Notes: generated from the letters alone by a model not told the origin. DNA of 64,000 bases from an uncultured Flavobacteriales bacterium (GCA_913062955.1 CAJXZP010000002.1:1-64000), one strand, 5' to 3'. Positions 1 to 10,366 are shown, counted from the stretch's first letter. Program-made: numbers and translations.

Positions 1-71
1 GCTCGACTGGGGCTCGAACCCAGGACCCTCTCCTTAAAAGGGAGATGCTCTACCAACTGAGCTATCGAACC
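1..71 (-). tRNA. tRNA-Lys (anticodon TTT), 3' end cut by window edge
   Basis: Reverse complement GGTTCGATAGCTCAGTTGGTAGAGCATCTCCCTTTTAAGGAGAGGGTCCTGGGTTCGAGCCCCAGTCGAGC folds as a cloverleaf; anticodon loop CTTTTAA gives TTT. Confidence 0.95.
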
Positions 72-192
72 ATGCTTTTCAAAAGCGTGTGCAAATTTAC
101 ATCGTTTTTAGAAATTGACAAGGGGTTTTACGAAGATTTTTTAAGGTTTTTTTAGTCCCTTAAAAACCAGTGAGTTTTGTAATTTTGAAGCT

Positions 193-711
193 ATGAGAAA
201 TGTTTTCCTTGTGGGGTATATGGGGGTCGGAAAAACCACTATTGGTAAGAAGTTGGCCAAGAAGTTAGTCATGGAATTTATTGATTTAGATGGGTTTATA
301 GGTTTGAATGAAGGGGTGACTGTACAACGATTGATCGAGGAAAAGGGAGAGCCCGATTTTAGGGAAATAGAACGGAAATATTTAAAGGAATTATCCAAAA
401 AGGATAATTTATTGATTTCAACAGGAGGAGGCACCCCATGTTTTTTTGATAATATGGAAACCATTAATAGGAATGGAACCTCTATTTATTTGAAAATGGA
501 TGAAAAATCGTTAGTTAATAGGTTGGTAAATCATACAGAATCAAGACCTTTAATCGCGGGTAAAAACAAAGAGGAATTGGCGGAGTTTGTAAATCAACAT
601 CTTAAGAAAAGAACTCCTTTTTATGAGCAGGCAAAATTATCGTTTAATGTATTGAGTTTAAATGCGACACGCCTAAATTTACTAGCGAGCCAAATAAATC
701 AATCTAAGTAA
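193..711 (+). CDS. aroK: shikimate kinase
   Basis: N-terminal P-loop MRNVFLVGYMGVGKTTIGKKLA; DLD, FR.IE, STGGG and RPL motifs. Confidence 0.92.
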   Translation: MRNVFLVGYMGVGKTTIGKKLAKKLVMEFIDLDGFIGLNEGVTVQRLIEEKGEPDFREIERKYLKELSKKDNLLISTGGGTPCFFDNMETINRNGTSIYLKMDEKSLVNRLVNHTESRPLIAGKNKEELAEFVNQHLKKRTPFYEQAKLSFNVLSLNATRLNLLASQINQSK

Positions 712-1208
712 ACGATATCTGTTTTACCAAATTCAACCGTAATATGTTCTTGTAGGGTAGTAGAAAGTGTTAATCCACAATAATCTGCTCTAATTGGAAA
801 TTTTCTATGTTTACGGTCAACCAAACAAACCGTTTGTAAACTTTTTACCTGATGATCCAGCAGGAATTTTGTTGCATATACTAGCGTTTTACCTGAATTT
901 AATACATCATCTACTAGAATTACTACTTTGTTTTTTAATTCCTTATCGTTTACCGAGCTCTCTAGCCCAGAAGCTAGTGGGTTTTTTTTATCTAATCTAA
1001 CTTCGTGAATAGCCACTTTGATTTCCGTAATTTGATTCAGTTCTTTAACGAGTCTTTCTGCGAGTATGTACCCTTGTGATTGGATTCCTATAATTACGAT
1101 TGTTTTTTCTTGAAAGTTATTTTCTAGAATTTCATGGGCAATTCGTGTAATTTTTTGTCCCACTTGTTTGTGGGTCAAAATGATGGTCCGTTCTTCTTGG
1201 TTTGGCAT
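699..1208 (-). CDS. phosphoribosyltransferase family protein (PyrR/Hpt-like)
   Basis: PRPP-binding motif VVILVDDVLNSGKT; IIGIQSQGYILAERL. Confidence 0.85.
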   Translation of the reverse strand: MPNQEERTIILTHKQVGQKITRIAHEILENNFQEKTIVIIGIQSQGYILAERLVKELNQITEIKVAIHEVRLDKKNPLASGLESSVNDKELKNKVVILVDDVLNSGKTLVYATKFLLDHQVKSLQTVCLVDRKHRKFPIRADYCGLTLSTTLQEHITVEFGKTDIVYLD

Positions 1209-1242
1209 GCTTCAAAAATATTGAATTGAAATTTAAGTGCCT

Positions 1243-1848
1243 CTACATTTTCTTTAAAATGATAAACAATTCTATTCCTTGTCTTGGAGTTATAGAGTTG
1301 TATGCCCTTTCCATTACCATAATGTGAAACAGGGGAGCAAATAACTCTTGATATTCTCTTAAAGATCCTCCAAATGGTGGGTGGTTTTCATTTAACGGTG
1401 TATCAAATAGCAATCCTACTAGTTTGCCTTTCGGTTTTAGTAGAGCGTGCATTTGTTTGACATATTCTGAACGCATGGATGGAGGGAGTGCGCAAAAAAA
1501 AGTTTGTTCTATTATAAGGTCGTAGTTGCTGTTGTGTTTAAAAAAATCCTCTTCGAAAATCAATTCACTTGGGAAACTTGGGACTCTAGTTTTAAAGTTT
1601 TGAACAGCATTTCCAGAGATATCTATTAAATGACTATTTGAAAAATGGTTCTCATGTAGATATTCTCCCTCGTAAGAATTACCACATCCAGGAATTAAAA
1701 TGTCCTGACTTTTTAGTTTCAATTGATCGATATACTCCTTTATGGGTGTTGAAATGTATCCAATGTCCCATCCGGTAGATTGATTTTGGTATTTATGATC
1801 CCAAAAAATCTTTGGATTATTTTTTAATTTTTGATCTATATCCCTCAT
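1243..1848 (-). CDS. SAM-dependent methyltransferase, thiopurine S-methyltransferase (TPMT)-like
   Basis: FWDHKYQNQSTGWDIG and ILIPGCGNSYEGEYL motifs; start at MRDIDQ chosen inside the longer ORF. Confidence 0.8.
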   Translation of the reverse strand: MRDIDQKLKNNPKIFWDHKYQNQSTGWDIGYISTPIKEYIDQLKLKSQDILIPGCGNSYEGEYLHENHFSNSHLIDISGNAVQNFKTRVPSFPSELIFEEDFFKHNSNYDLIIEQTFFCALPPSMRSEYVKQMHALLKPKGKLVGLLFDTPLNENHPPFGGSLREYQELFAPLFHIMVMERAYNSITPRQGIELFIILKKM

Positions 1849-2240
1849 AATGAAACCAAGGTAAATTATTGTTCTTATTGGTGTGGTAATTGGGTGCAAG
1901 TTTCCGGTTTTTTTATTGAATATTCCTTGGTTTTTCCTTGATATTTATACGTGTTTTTTGTAAAAATATAGTTGGGGTATATGAACTGTTAAAACTTAGT
2001 TATTTACGAGCTAAAAATCAAGCTTTTTGAAAAATAGTTAATAAGTATTTTGTATGCATTGAAAGTTGGGTAGTCTATAACTAGTTGTTTGGTAGTTGAT
2101 TGTGTTGTTCTGTTTATGTATGTATATCAAGGGGTATAGTTAATTGGGAAGGAGTTAAGCGGGTTTCTAATACATGAAAATAATGAAAAAAGAAACAAAA
2201 ACTAATTAACAATTTGCGGAATATACTTCTATTCTCAATC

Positions 2241-2273
2241 GTTGAAAACTATCTTAAATTGTGAATACATTTA
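2241..2273 (+). promoter_or_regulatory. candidate Bacteroidota promoter of nrdJ (GTTG-N21-TACATTTA)
   Basis: GTTG at 2241-2244, 21-nt spacer, TACATTTA (one mismatch to TAnnTTTG) at 2266-2273. Confidence 0.4.
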
Positions 2274-2275
2274 GC

Positions 2276-2337
2276 TTGGAAAAAGCAGGGTCCTAAACCT
2301 ACTTTTCCAAACTCAAACCGGGGGCTGAAAATGCCCG
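2276..2337 (+). promoter_or_regulatory. structured 5' leader upstream of nrdJ (two hairpins)
   Basis: TTGGAAAA (2276-2283) / TTTTCCAA (2303-2310) 8-bp stem, followed by CGGG..CCCG / GGGC..GCCC hairpin at 2319-2337. Confidence 0.45.
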
Positions 2338-2382
2338 AAAACATACGAGAAAAGTTTCATTTTAAAATTACCAAGCACTGTT

Positions 2383-4971
2383 ATGGAGTTAGACATCGAC
2401 CAAGCCAATACAAAAAGTTCTCTCGAGAACAAAATGAACACCCCAAAGGTGTATTCCTATGAAGAAGTTTTAGAAGCAAGTACCCAATATTTTAATGGGG
2501 ATACATTAGCTGCTTCTGTATGGGTGAATAAATATGCCCTAAAAGATTCGGACGGAAACATTTTTGAACGTACGCCAGATGATATGCATCTACGTATGGC
2601 AACTGAAATTGCCCGTGTAGAAGCTAAGTATCCAAATCCCTATTCTCAAGAAGAAATTTTAGATGTTATCCGAGGATTTAAATATATCGTACCTCAAGGT
2701 GGATCTATGTCTGGTATTGGTAACAACCATCAAGTGGCTTCTTTATCTAACTGTTTTGTAATTGGACATGGTGATAAAGGTGATTCTTACGGAGGGATCA
2801 TGAAAGTGGACCAGGAACAGGTTCAGTTAATGAAACGTAGAGGGGGAGTTGGTCATGACCTTTCTCATATTCGTCCAAAAGGAAGCCCGGTAAAAAACAG
2901 TGCACTAACATCTACCGGTGTTGTACCTTTTATGGAACGTTACTCTAATTCAACACGTGAAGTTGCTCAAGATGGTCGTAGAGGAGCTTTAATGTTGAGT
3001 ATTAGTGTAAAACATCCAGATTCTGAAGATTTTATTGATGCAAAACTGGATGGAACTAAAGTGACCGGTGCAAATGTTTCGGTGAAGTTGGATGATGAGT
3101 TTATGAATGCTGTAAAATCTAATTCAGATTATATACAGAAATTTCCAATTGATTCGGATACTCCTAAATATACCAAGACTATTAATGCAAAGGCATTATG
3201 GGATAAGATCGTACACAATGCTTGGAAATCTGCGGAGCCAGGGATTTTATTTTGGGATACCGTAATTAACGAGTCTATTCCCGATACCTATGCCGATTTA
3301 GGATTTACCACCGTATCTACAAACCCGTGTGGTGAGATTCCTTTATGTCCGTATGATAGTTGTCGTTTATTAGCGGTGAACTTGTTTTCTTATGTCAACA
3401 ATGCGTTTACAACAGAAGCTTCTTTCGATTTCCCATTGTTTAAAAAACATGCAGGAATGGCACAAAGAATCATGGATGATATTGTGGATTTAGAATTAGA
3501 ACAGATTGATAAAATTTTAAATAAAATTGAATTAGACCCAGAGGACGATATTATTAAAAGTGTAGAGAAAAATCTGTGGGTAAATATCAAGAAAAAAGCT
3601 ATTGAAGGTCGAAGAACTGGAGTGGGTATTACGGCCGAAGGGGATATGTTAGCTGCTTTAGGTATCCGTTATGGATCTGAAGATTCTATCTTCTTTTCTG
3701 AAAAAATTCATCGTCACTTAGCAGTAGAAGCGTATCGTTCTTCTGTCAATATGGCTAAGGATCGTGGTTCTTTCCCAATTTATGAAGCCAAAAGAGAAAA
3801 GGGAAACCCTTTTATCGAGCGTTTACGTAAGCAAGATCCTTCGCTAGTTCAGGATATGGAAAAATATGGTCGTAGAAATATTGCATTATTAACTATTGCT
3901 CCTACAGGAACAACGAGTATGATGACCCAAACTACTTCTGGTATTGAGCCTGTGTTCATGGTAGCTTACAAAAGAAGAAAAAAAATCAATCCAAACGATT
4001 CAAATACACGAGTTGATTTTGTAGATGAGATTGGTGATTCATGGGAAGAGTACCAAGTATTCCACCATAACTTCAAAGTGTGGTTAGAAATTAATGGTTT
4101 TGATGTAGCGAAAGTACAGGCTATGACCGATGATGAATTAAAAACGATCATTGAAAAATCACCTTATAATGGAGCAACCGCAAACGATGTGGATTGGGTG
4201 AATAAAGTCAATTTACAAGGAACTATTCAAAAATGGGTAGATCACTCTATTAGTGTTACCGTAAATGTTCCGAATGATTGTACGGAAGACTTAGTGAGTC
4301 AAATTTACCGAACAGGATGGGAGTCAGGTTGTAAGGGGATTACGGTTTATAGAGATGGTTCTCGTTCGGGTGTTTTGGTTGCTAACGATTCGAAAGAAGA
4401 GGAAACAACAAATACCTTTATGGAAACGCAAGCTCCAAAACGTCCAGAAATGTTGGAAGCGGAAATTGTTCGTTTCATGAATGATGAAGAGAAATGGATT
4501 GCGGTTATTGGTATTATGGATGGTCGTCCATACGAAGTATTTACCGGTAGAGCAGAGGATGCATTCTTTTTGCCATCTTATGTAAATAAAGGATTAGTCC
4601 TTAAATCTAAAGATACAGAAGATTCCACACGTTACGATTTCAGATACGAAGATCGTGATGGTTACGGAACTACAATTGAAGGCCTTTCACGTTCTTTTGA
4701 TAAAGAATTCTGGAATTACGCCAAACTAATTTCGGGTGTGTTAAGACATGGAATGCCATTGCCATTTGTGGTGCATATGGTATCTAACTTACACCTAAAG
4801 GATGATGCATTAAATACTTGGAAAAATGGAGTGGTAAGATCTCTAAAGAAATTCATCCAAGATGGCGAAAAACCAGTAGAAAACACCTGTCCTAGTTGTG
4901 GGGAGAATAGCCTGATTTATCAAGAAGGATGTTTGACCTGTAAATCTTGTGGCCATTCAAAATGTGGTTAA
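2383..4971 (+). CDS. nrdJ: adenosylcobalamin-dependent (class II) ribonucleoside-diphosphate reductase
   Basis: SLSNCFVIG, GRRGALMLSISVKHPD, NPCGEIPL and APTGTTSMM motifs; C-terminal CPSCG..CKSCG..CG cysteines. Start could instead be MNTPKVYS (2434). Confidence 0.9.
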   Translation: MELDIDQANTKSSLENKMNTPKVYSYEEVLEASTQYFNGDTLAASVWVNKYALKDSDGNIFERTPDDMHLRMATEIARVEAKYPNPYSQEEILDVIRGFKYIVPQGGSMSGIGNNHQVASLSNCFVIGHGDKGDSYGGIMKVDQEQVQLMKRRGGVGHDLSHIRPKGSPVKNSALTSTGVVPFMERYSNSTREVAQDGRRGALMLSISVKHPDSEDFIDAKLDGTKVTGANVSVKLDDEFMNAVKSNSDYIQKFPIDSDTPKYTKTINAKALWDKIVHNAWKSAEPGILFWDTVINESIPDTYADLGFTTVSTNPCGEIPLCPYDSCRLLAVNLFSYVNNAFTTEASFDFPLFKKHAGMAQRIMDDIVDLELEQIDKILNKIELDPEDDIIKSVEKNLWVNIKKKAIEGRRTGVGITAEGDMLAALGIRYGSEDSIFFSEKIHRHLAVEAYRSSVNMAKDRGSFPIYEAKREKGNPFIERLRKQDPSLVQDMEKYGRRNIALLTIAPTGTTSMMTQTTSGIEPVFMVAYKRRKKINPNDSNTRVDFVDEIGDSWEEYQVFHHNFKVWLEINGFDVAKVQAMTDDELKTIIEKSPYNGATANDVDWVNKVNLQGTIQKWVDHSISVTVNVPNDCTEDLVSQIYRTGWESGCKGITVYRDGSRSGVLVANDSKEEETTNTFMETQAPKRPEMLEAEIVRFMNDEEKWIAVIGIMDGRPYEVFTGRAEDAFFLPSYVNKGLVLKSKDTEDSTRYDFRYEDRDGYGTTIEGLSRSFDKEFWNYAKLISGVLRHGMPLPFVVHMVSNLHLKDDALNTWKNGVVRSLKKFIQDGEKPVENTCPSCGENSLIYQEGCLTCKSCGHSKCG

Positions 4972-4988
4972 TCGTTAAATAAATTATT

Positions 4989-5024
4989 AAAAGGGCAGTC
5001 TCAAATAAAGGCTGCCTTTTTTTT
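4989..5024 (+). terminator. rho-independent terminator of nrdJ
   Basis: AAAGGGCAGTCTCAAATAAAGGCTGCCTTTTTTTT. Confidence 0.8.
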
Positions 5025-5089
5025 GTCGATTTGTTTCACTCCTTGAATCCCCCTAAAAATTGTACCCCACCTTAAGTGCTTACACCATT

Positions 5090-7105
5090 ATGAATAAATT
5101 AATCCTTATTTCTCTTCTTTTATGTGGTCAATTCCTCTTGGCTCAGAATTATAAGTTCGGAAAAGTTTCTTTGCGAGAATTAAAACAAACAGAACATCCT
5201 ATAGAAGCGGATGCCCCTGCAGCCATTTTATATAAAAGTATCATTAGTAAGATTGTTTTTAACGGAACTTTTCGATTAGAAAGCAGATATCAATATCGAA
5301 TAAAAGTTTACAAGGAAGATGGGATTAAGCACGGCTCATTAGTTCAAAGACTTCGACAGAATGATGGGTACACAGAAACACTATCTAAACTTAGAGTAAA
5401 TGTATTTGAATATTCAAATGGAAAGGTGACCCTTGCAAAATACAAAAAAGAGATTTTGTTGGAGGAAGAGATTAGTAAATACAATACAAAGTTGACTTTA
5501 GTAGCTCCTACGATGAAACCAGGGGCAGTTATTGAAATTGAATTTCTGATTATTTCTCCGTTGCTTCATGTAATTGATCCATTCCTTTTTCAATATGGTA
5601 TACCGGTTGATCGAGTAGATTTTCATTTTGAAACTCCAGAGTTTTATTCGTACAATACCTTTTTTAAAGGTTCGGAAAAAATTGAAATTACACGTAGTTT
5701 GAAAATCGAAAAAGTTCTACTGGGGCATTTTGAACGCACGATAGCCGATATAAGAACCGTTGGAACAACAAACTATCAACCTCGAGAAATGGATGTGAAA
5801 ATGGATGTTTGGGATTTCTCATTGACAGATGTACCTTCCTTGAAAGACCCTGGTTTTGTTAAGAATATTTGGAATTATAGAAGTAGCTTGATTTTGGAAT
5901 TGGCTTATGTTGATTATTTTGATTCTCCACGAGAATATGTCAGTGCCAATTGGACCACAATTTCAAAGGAAGTTTTTGAGGATCGTTTTTTTTATGAAGA
6001 AATGGAAAGGTCCAAGGCTTTTAAAACAACAATCCCTCTAATAATTGGTACAGAAAAAGATCCCTTACGTAAAGGTTTGGCTTTGTATCAATATGTTTCT
6101 CAAAATATTAAATGGAATAATATATATGGCAGGAATACAGAAAGAGGAATAGATAACTCCTTTGATCAAAAGATTGGAAATGTTGGTGATATCAATTTGA
6201 TGCTTACCGCCATGTTAAAAAGTGCAGGTTTAAATGCTAACCCAATAATTTTAGGGTCCGTAAATAAGGGGATGCCTATATATCCATCACTTCAATCGTT
6301 TAATAGTGTGTTGGCAAGTTTTCAATACGAAGGGAAAACAATAGTTTTGGATGGAACAAATCCTAACCTTGGACTAAACTTGGTGTCAAAGCAGTTTTTA
6401 AATGGTCATGGAAGGTTGATATATTCCGATGGGACTTCTGTCTCTCTAAAAATAAATCCAACTGAAAAATCAATGAATTTATCCAGTATTGAGTATGAGG
6501 TGTTAGAAAATGGATTAATTAAAGGGACTGAATCTAATGTGTTAGATCAATATCTAGCGGTTGAATTTAATGAAGAGTATCCCGGTTTGGAAGTATCAAA
6601 TGTTTTGGTTGGAAAGGATCGTAAATACGAAGGGGCTAGATTCTTTAATGGTGAAATTAAAAGTTTTTTTTGGCCCAAAAAAAAGATTCTAATTAAAAGC
6701 TCTTTTGAAATAGATGAAGCCAGTGAAATTTATTCGGATAGAATTAGTTTTTCACCATTTATTTTTAGAAGTCTAAATGAATTACCTTTTGTTGACTCGG
6801 TACGAAAAGTACCCGTAGAATTTTATTATCCTGTCTTAAAAAAATCTATTTTTAGAATACATTTTCCGGAAGGTTATCGATTGGAAAAAATACCTGAATC
6901 AAAGATTCTTACCTTACCAAATGGCATGGGTAAATATAAGTGTATTTTCTCGGAAGTAATTGGTGGATTACAAATTTTGGTTTCGGAGTCCTTGAATTCG
7001 GATATTATTTATCCGAAGGATTTTAAGGCATTATTTGAGTTCTATCAAAACATTTTTCATATTGAAAATCAGAAAATTGTCATCTTAAAGAAAGGAATTG
7101 AATAA
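5090..7105 (+). CDS. secreted DUF3857 / transglutaminase-like domain protein
   Basis: Signal peptide MNKLILISLLLCGQFLLAQ; DUF3857-like N-terminal part and transglutaminase-like core. ATG at 5090 preferred over the TTG at 5060. Confidence 0.75.
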   Translation: MNKLILISLLLCGQFLLAQNYKFGKVSLRELKQTEHPIEADAPAAILYKSIISKIVFNGTFRLESRYQYRIKVYKEDGIKHGSLVQRLRQNDGYTETLSKLRVNVFEYSNGKVTLAKYKKEILLEEEISKYNTKLTLVAPTMKPGAVIEIEFLIISPLLHVIDPFLFQYGIPVDRVDFHFETPEFYSYNTFFKGSEKIEITRSLKIEKVLLGHFERTIADIRTVGTTNYQPREMDVKMDVWDFSLTDVPSLKDPGFVKNIWNYRSSLILELAYVDYFDSPREYVSANWTTISKEVFEDRFFYEEMERSKAFKTTIPLIIGTEKDPLRKGLALYQYVSQNIKWNNIYGRNTERGIDNSFDQKIGNVGDINLMLTAMLKSAGLNANPIILGSVNKGMPIYPSLQSFNSVLASFQYEGKTIVLDGTNPNLGLNLVSKQFLNGHGRLIYSDGTSVSLKINPTEKSMNLSSIEYEVLENGLIKGTESNVLDQYLAVEFNEEYPGLEVSNVLVGKDRKYEGARFFNGEIKSFFWPKKKILIKSSFEIDEASEIYSDRISFSPFIFRSLNELPFVDSVRKVPVEFYYPVLKKSIFRIHFPEGYRLEKIPESKILTLPNGMGKYKCIFSEVIGGLQILVSESLNSDIIYPKDFKALFEFYQNIFHIENQKIVILKKGIE

Positions 7106-7170
7106 ATGTTTTAAGCTGGATTAAACCAATTAATTTTTGGGAGTCTTATTGTCATTCAAAGATTATTTTA

Positions 7171-8742
7171 ATGAATAACACTTTACATATGACTAAAAGG
7201 ATCGTGCTTTTTTTAGGGGTAATTACATCCTCATTTTCGGCTATATGTCAGATTGATGGTGATAAAATTTTCCAAAATGATCAGATTATTACTATTGAAT
7301 TGACCTTTCATCAAGCCAGTTTTTTCGACAGTTTGGAAACTAATTACCTGACCCAAGAATATATGAAAGCGGATCTGGTCTTAACCGATTCCACAGGCAC
7401 GTATTCGTATCCCGAGGTGGGAGTTCGTTTGAAGGGTAACTCTACTTATAATCACCCAAATAACAAAAAGGCTTTTAAGATTGATTTTAATAAATATGTG
7501 AGTGGTCAAAAGCACGATGGCCTAAAGAAGTTGAATTTTAGTAACGGTTTTAAAGACCCCTCCATGATGCGTGAAAAGGTGTTTTTTGAGGTGAGTAAAG
7601 CTGTAGGTGTACAGGTGCCTAGAGCTAATTTTGCCAATGTTTATTTTAATGGAAATTTATGGGGTTTTTATACAGTTGTGGAACAAATTGACGATCAGTT
7701 TTTGGATTGGAGCATTTTGGATGATGCGGGTAACTTATTCAAGGCAGGGGACAATTTTGGAACGAGTAATACCCCCGCCAATTTAATTTATTACGGATCC
7801 ACCATTGCAGATTATACCGATAGATACGAGTTGAAAACGAATGAAACGGCTAACGATTGGAGCGATATTATTTCATTTATGGATTTTGTAAATAATTCAA
7901 GCTCTACTGATTTTGAAAATGACTTAACCCAGAAAATAGAACTTACCGAATATTTAAGATCGGTGGCTTTGGATAATATGTTTAGTAATCTGGATAGTTA
8001 TACTGGCTCGGCTAGAAACTACTATGTATACCATCATTCCGTTACGGATAAATGGGAATGGATAAAGTGGGATGGAAATGAGAGTTTCGGTAGTTATTCT
8101 GGAGGCGGTGGTCCTGGAGGTGTTAATGTATTGAACTTAGATCCAGATTATCATGATTCGGAAAGGCCTCTATTAGAAAATGTATTTGCTTCTCCTAGTT
8201 TATATAACCTGTACCTGATTGAGTATTGCCATATTTTAGAGAATTACTTTAATTCTACGTATATGGATGCTTTGATTGATTCGTATACCTCTTTAATTCA
8301 TACTGCGGTTTATGCAGATTATAATAAAATGTATACCGATGCTGACTTTGATACCAATGTGAATGCAGATGTTTCTACCAGTGGTGGTCCTGGTGGAGGT
8401 ACCATTTACGGCCTGAAATCTTTTGTAAGTAGTCGAGCTAGTTATTTAGACGGTGTTGTGGATTGTAGTGTATATACTTCTGTAGAAAAAATAAAGGAAT
8501 TTGGTTCCATCCGTGTGTTCCCTAACCCAGCAACAAACCAAATAAAGTTGAATTGGGAGGTAATCCATAATGTGGAAATAACCATTCTTAATTCACTAGG
8601 GGTAACTTTATATGTAAAATCGATTGATTCAAATAATTCCACCATGATTGATGTAAGTAGTTGGGCTAATGGAATGTACTATGTGCGATTAACGAGTGAA
8701 GACGGGACTTCAAATACTCGAATATTTAGTGTGATCAAATAA
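7171..8742 (+). CDS. CotH kinase family protein with T9SS type A sorting domain
   Basis: VGVRLKGNSTY, KKAFKIDFNKY, LKKLNFSN and GFYTVVEQID motifs; C-terminal VFPNPATNQIKLNW...YYVRLTS sorting domain. Confidence 0.85.
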   Translation: MNNTLHMTKRIVLFLGVITSSFSAICQIDGDKIFQNDQIITIELTFHQASFFDSLETNYLTQEYMKADLVLTDSTGTYSYPEVGVRLKGNSTYNHPNNKKAFKIDFNKYVSGQKHDGLKKLNFSNGFKDPSMMREKVFFEVSKAVGVQVPRANFANVYFNGNLWGFYTVVEQIDDQFLDWSILDDAGNLFKAGDNFGTSNTPANLIYYGSTIADYTDRYELKTNETANDWSDIISFMDFVNNSSSTDFENDLTQKIELTEYLRSVALDNMFSNLDSYTGSARNYYVYHHSVTDKWEWIKWDGNESFGSYSGGGGPGGVNVLNLDPDYHDSERPLLENVFASPSLYNLYLIEYCHILENYFNSTYMDALIDSYTSLIHTAVYADYNKMYTDADFDTNVNADVSTSGGPGGGTIYGLKSFVSSRASYLDGVVDCSVYTSVEKIKEFGSIRVFPNPATNQIKLNWEVIHNVEITILNSLGVTLYVKSIDSNNSTMIDVSSWANGMYYVRLTSEDGTSNTRIFSVIK

Positions 8743-8743
8743 A

Positions 8744-9280
8744 TTAGAAAGGACTATCATATTCATCCAAAGTAGGCCATTCAAGATCTCTTGGGTTGAG
8801 GATAGGATGGGCAGCATCCCAAACCTTCCCAAAACTATCATACTTTATTCCTTGATCATGAGTAGGTTCGTGCATCGTTGAAGTTAAATAGGTCATCATT
8901 GTTTCATCTTCCAAACTTTCAAAGCCATGAGCCAACCCTTTTGAAATAAAAAGAGCCCGATTATTGCTTCCTGTTAATTCAATACTAGCATATTTTCCGT
9001 AGGTCGGAGAATCACTACGGATGTCTAAAATAACGTCTATCAGACTTCCATGGGTACAATACACTAATTTATCATGGTCAAATGGAGGGGTTTGAAAATG
9101 CATTCCTCGGATAACACCCGCATTATTTTTGGAATAGAAACTTTCTTCAAAATGGGTGTTTAGGCCATGTTCTTCAAAACTTGCTTTATGAAAGGTTTTT
9201 ACAAATCCACCCCGATTATCTTCTGCATGGAATAGATCCAAAATGAACAATCCTTCAATAGTTGTTTTTCTAACTTTCAT
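8744..9280 (-). CDS. rfbC: dTDP-4-dehydrorhamnose 3,5-epimerase family protein
   Basis: FVKTFHKASFEEHGL, GVIRGMHFQTPP, DVILDIRSDSPTYGKYASIELTG and KGLAHGF motifs. Confidence 0.85.
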   Translation of the reverse strand: MKVRKTTIEGLFILDLFHAEDNRGGFVKTFHKASFEEHGLNTHFEESFYSKNNAGVIRGMHFQTPPFDHDKLVYCTHGSLIDVILDIRSDSPTYGKYASIELTGSNNRALFISKGLAHGFESLEDETMMTYLTSTMHEPTHDQGIKYDSFGKVWDAAHPILNPRDLEWPTLDEYDSPF

Positions 9281-9292
9281 ATAATGGGATGG

Positions 9293-10366
9293 TTACAGCT
9301 TTTGAAAATAGTTTTGTACTTGTTGAGTGGTTTTTGTTCCCCAATCCTCACTTGGCGTTTTATACCAATCTATGGTCCAGGATATGGTATCCTGGGCATT
9401 TAGTTTTGGTGCCCAGTTCAGGCTAGTTTTTGCCTTTGTGATATCTAACTTTAGTAATCCCGCTTCGTGCAATTGCCCCTCCTTTTGCTGAACCTCATAC
9501 GTTCCGCTACCCCAGGTTTCAATACTGATTTTTATCAGCTCCTCTACCGTCAATTCATTTTCTGGTTCCGGACCAAAATTATACGCATCCGCAAATTTTA
9601 CAGGGTCTTTTGCCATCTTAGCTCCAAGTAATAAATAGCCATACAATGGATCCAATACATGTTGCCATGGGCGAACGGCTCCTGGGTTTCTTAAAATAAG
9701 CTTTTCGTTCATACCTAAGGCCCTAGCCAAATCTGGAATAATTCGAGATTCATTCCAATCTCCTCCACCAATAACGTTTCCGCTGCGTACCGTACTCATG
9801 GATTTTTGATGCTCTGAATACTTTTTTGGATTGAAAAAAGACAAACGATAAGATTGACTTACTATTTCAGCCGCTGCTTTAGAAGCAGAGTAGGGGTCAT
9901 ATCCTCCTTTAGGATCATCTTCTACATAAGGTTCCATCCGTTCCTTGTTTTCGTACACTTTGTCCGTTGTAATGTTTACCATTATGCAGGGTTTAGCAAG
10001 CGCTTTAAAACCTTCCATAACATGAATGGTTCCCATTACGTTCGAGCTCATCGTACCTACTGGATCGGTATACGAAGGAATAACTAAAGCTTGGGCGGCC
10101 ATGTGAATAACGAAATCAGGTTGGAAATCAATTATGGCGTATTTCACCCGTTCTTGATTTCGGATATCACCAATTATGGATTCGCAAATATCATCTCCAT
10201 TAATCTGAAAGTAAAGATCCTTTGAGGTTTCCGGCTTTAATGAAAAACCCATCACTTCCGCTCCCAGTTCTTTTAACATGACTAAAAGCCAACTTCCTTT
10301 AAATCCAGTATGTCCAGTCAAAAAAACTTTCTTACCCGCATATGTTTCTTTAAGTAATTCTAACAT
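9293..10366 (-). CDS. rfbG: CDP-glucose 4,6-dehydratase
   Basis: GHTGFKGSWL NAD-binding motif, YSASKAAAE, VRSGNVIGGGDWNESRIIPDL; ATG overlaps the rfbF stop (TAATG). Confidence 0.9.
   Translation of the reverse strand: MLELLKETYAGKKVFLTGHTGFKGSWLLVMLKELGAEVMGFSLKPETSKDLYFQINGDDICESIIGDIRNQERVKYAIIDFQPDFVIHMAAQALVIPSYTDPVGTMSSNVMGTIHVMEGFKALAKPCIMVNITTDKVYENKERMEPYVEDDPKGGYDPYSASKAAAEIVSQSYRLSFFNPKKYSEHQKSMSTVRSGNVIGGGDWNESRIIPDLARALGMNEKLILRNPGAVRPWQHVLDPLYGYLLLGAKMAKDPVKFADAYNFGPEPENELTVEELIKISIETWGSGTYEVQQKEGQLHEAGLLKLDITKAKTSLNWAPKLNAQDTISWTIDWYKTPSEDWGTKTTQQVQNYFQKL

Noticed and set aside
2209-2382. Cobalamin riboswitch upstream of nrdJ
   Set aside because: Gene context invites it, but no B12-box-like AGYCMGGAGACC or other core consensus could be found; kept only as an unclassified structured leader.
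2383-4971. Intein in NrdJ
   Set aside because: The protein is contiguous at normal length (862 aa) with conserved RNR motifs uninterrupted.
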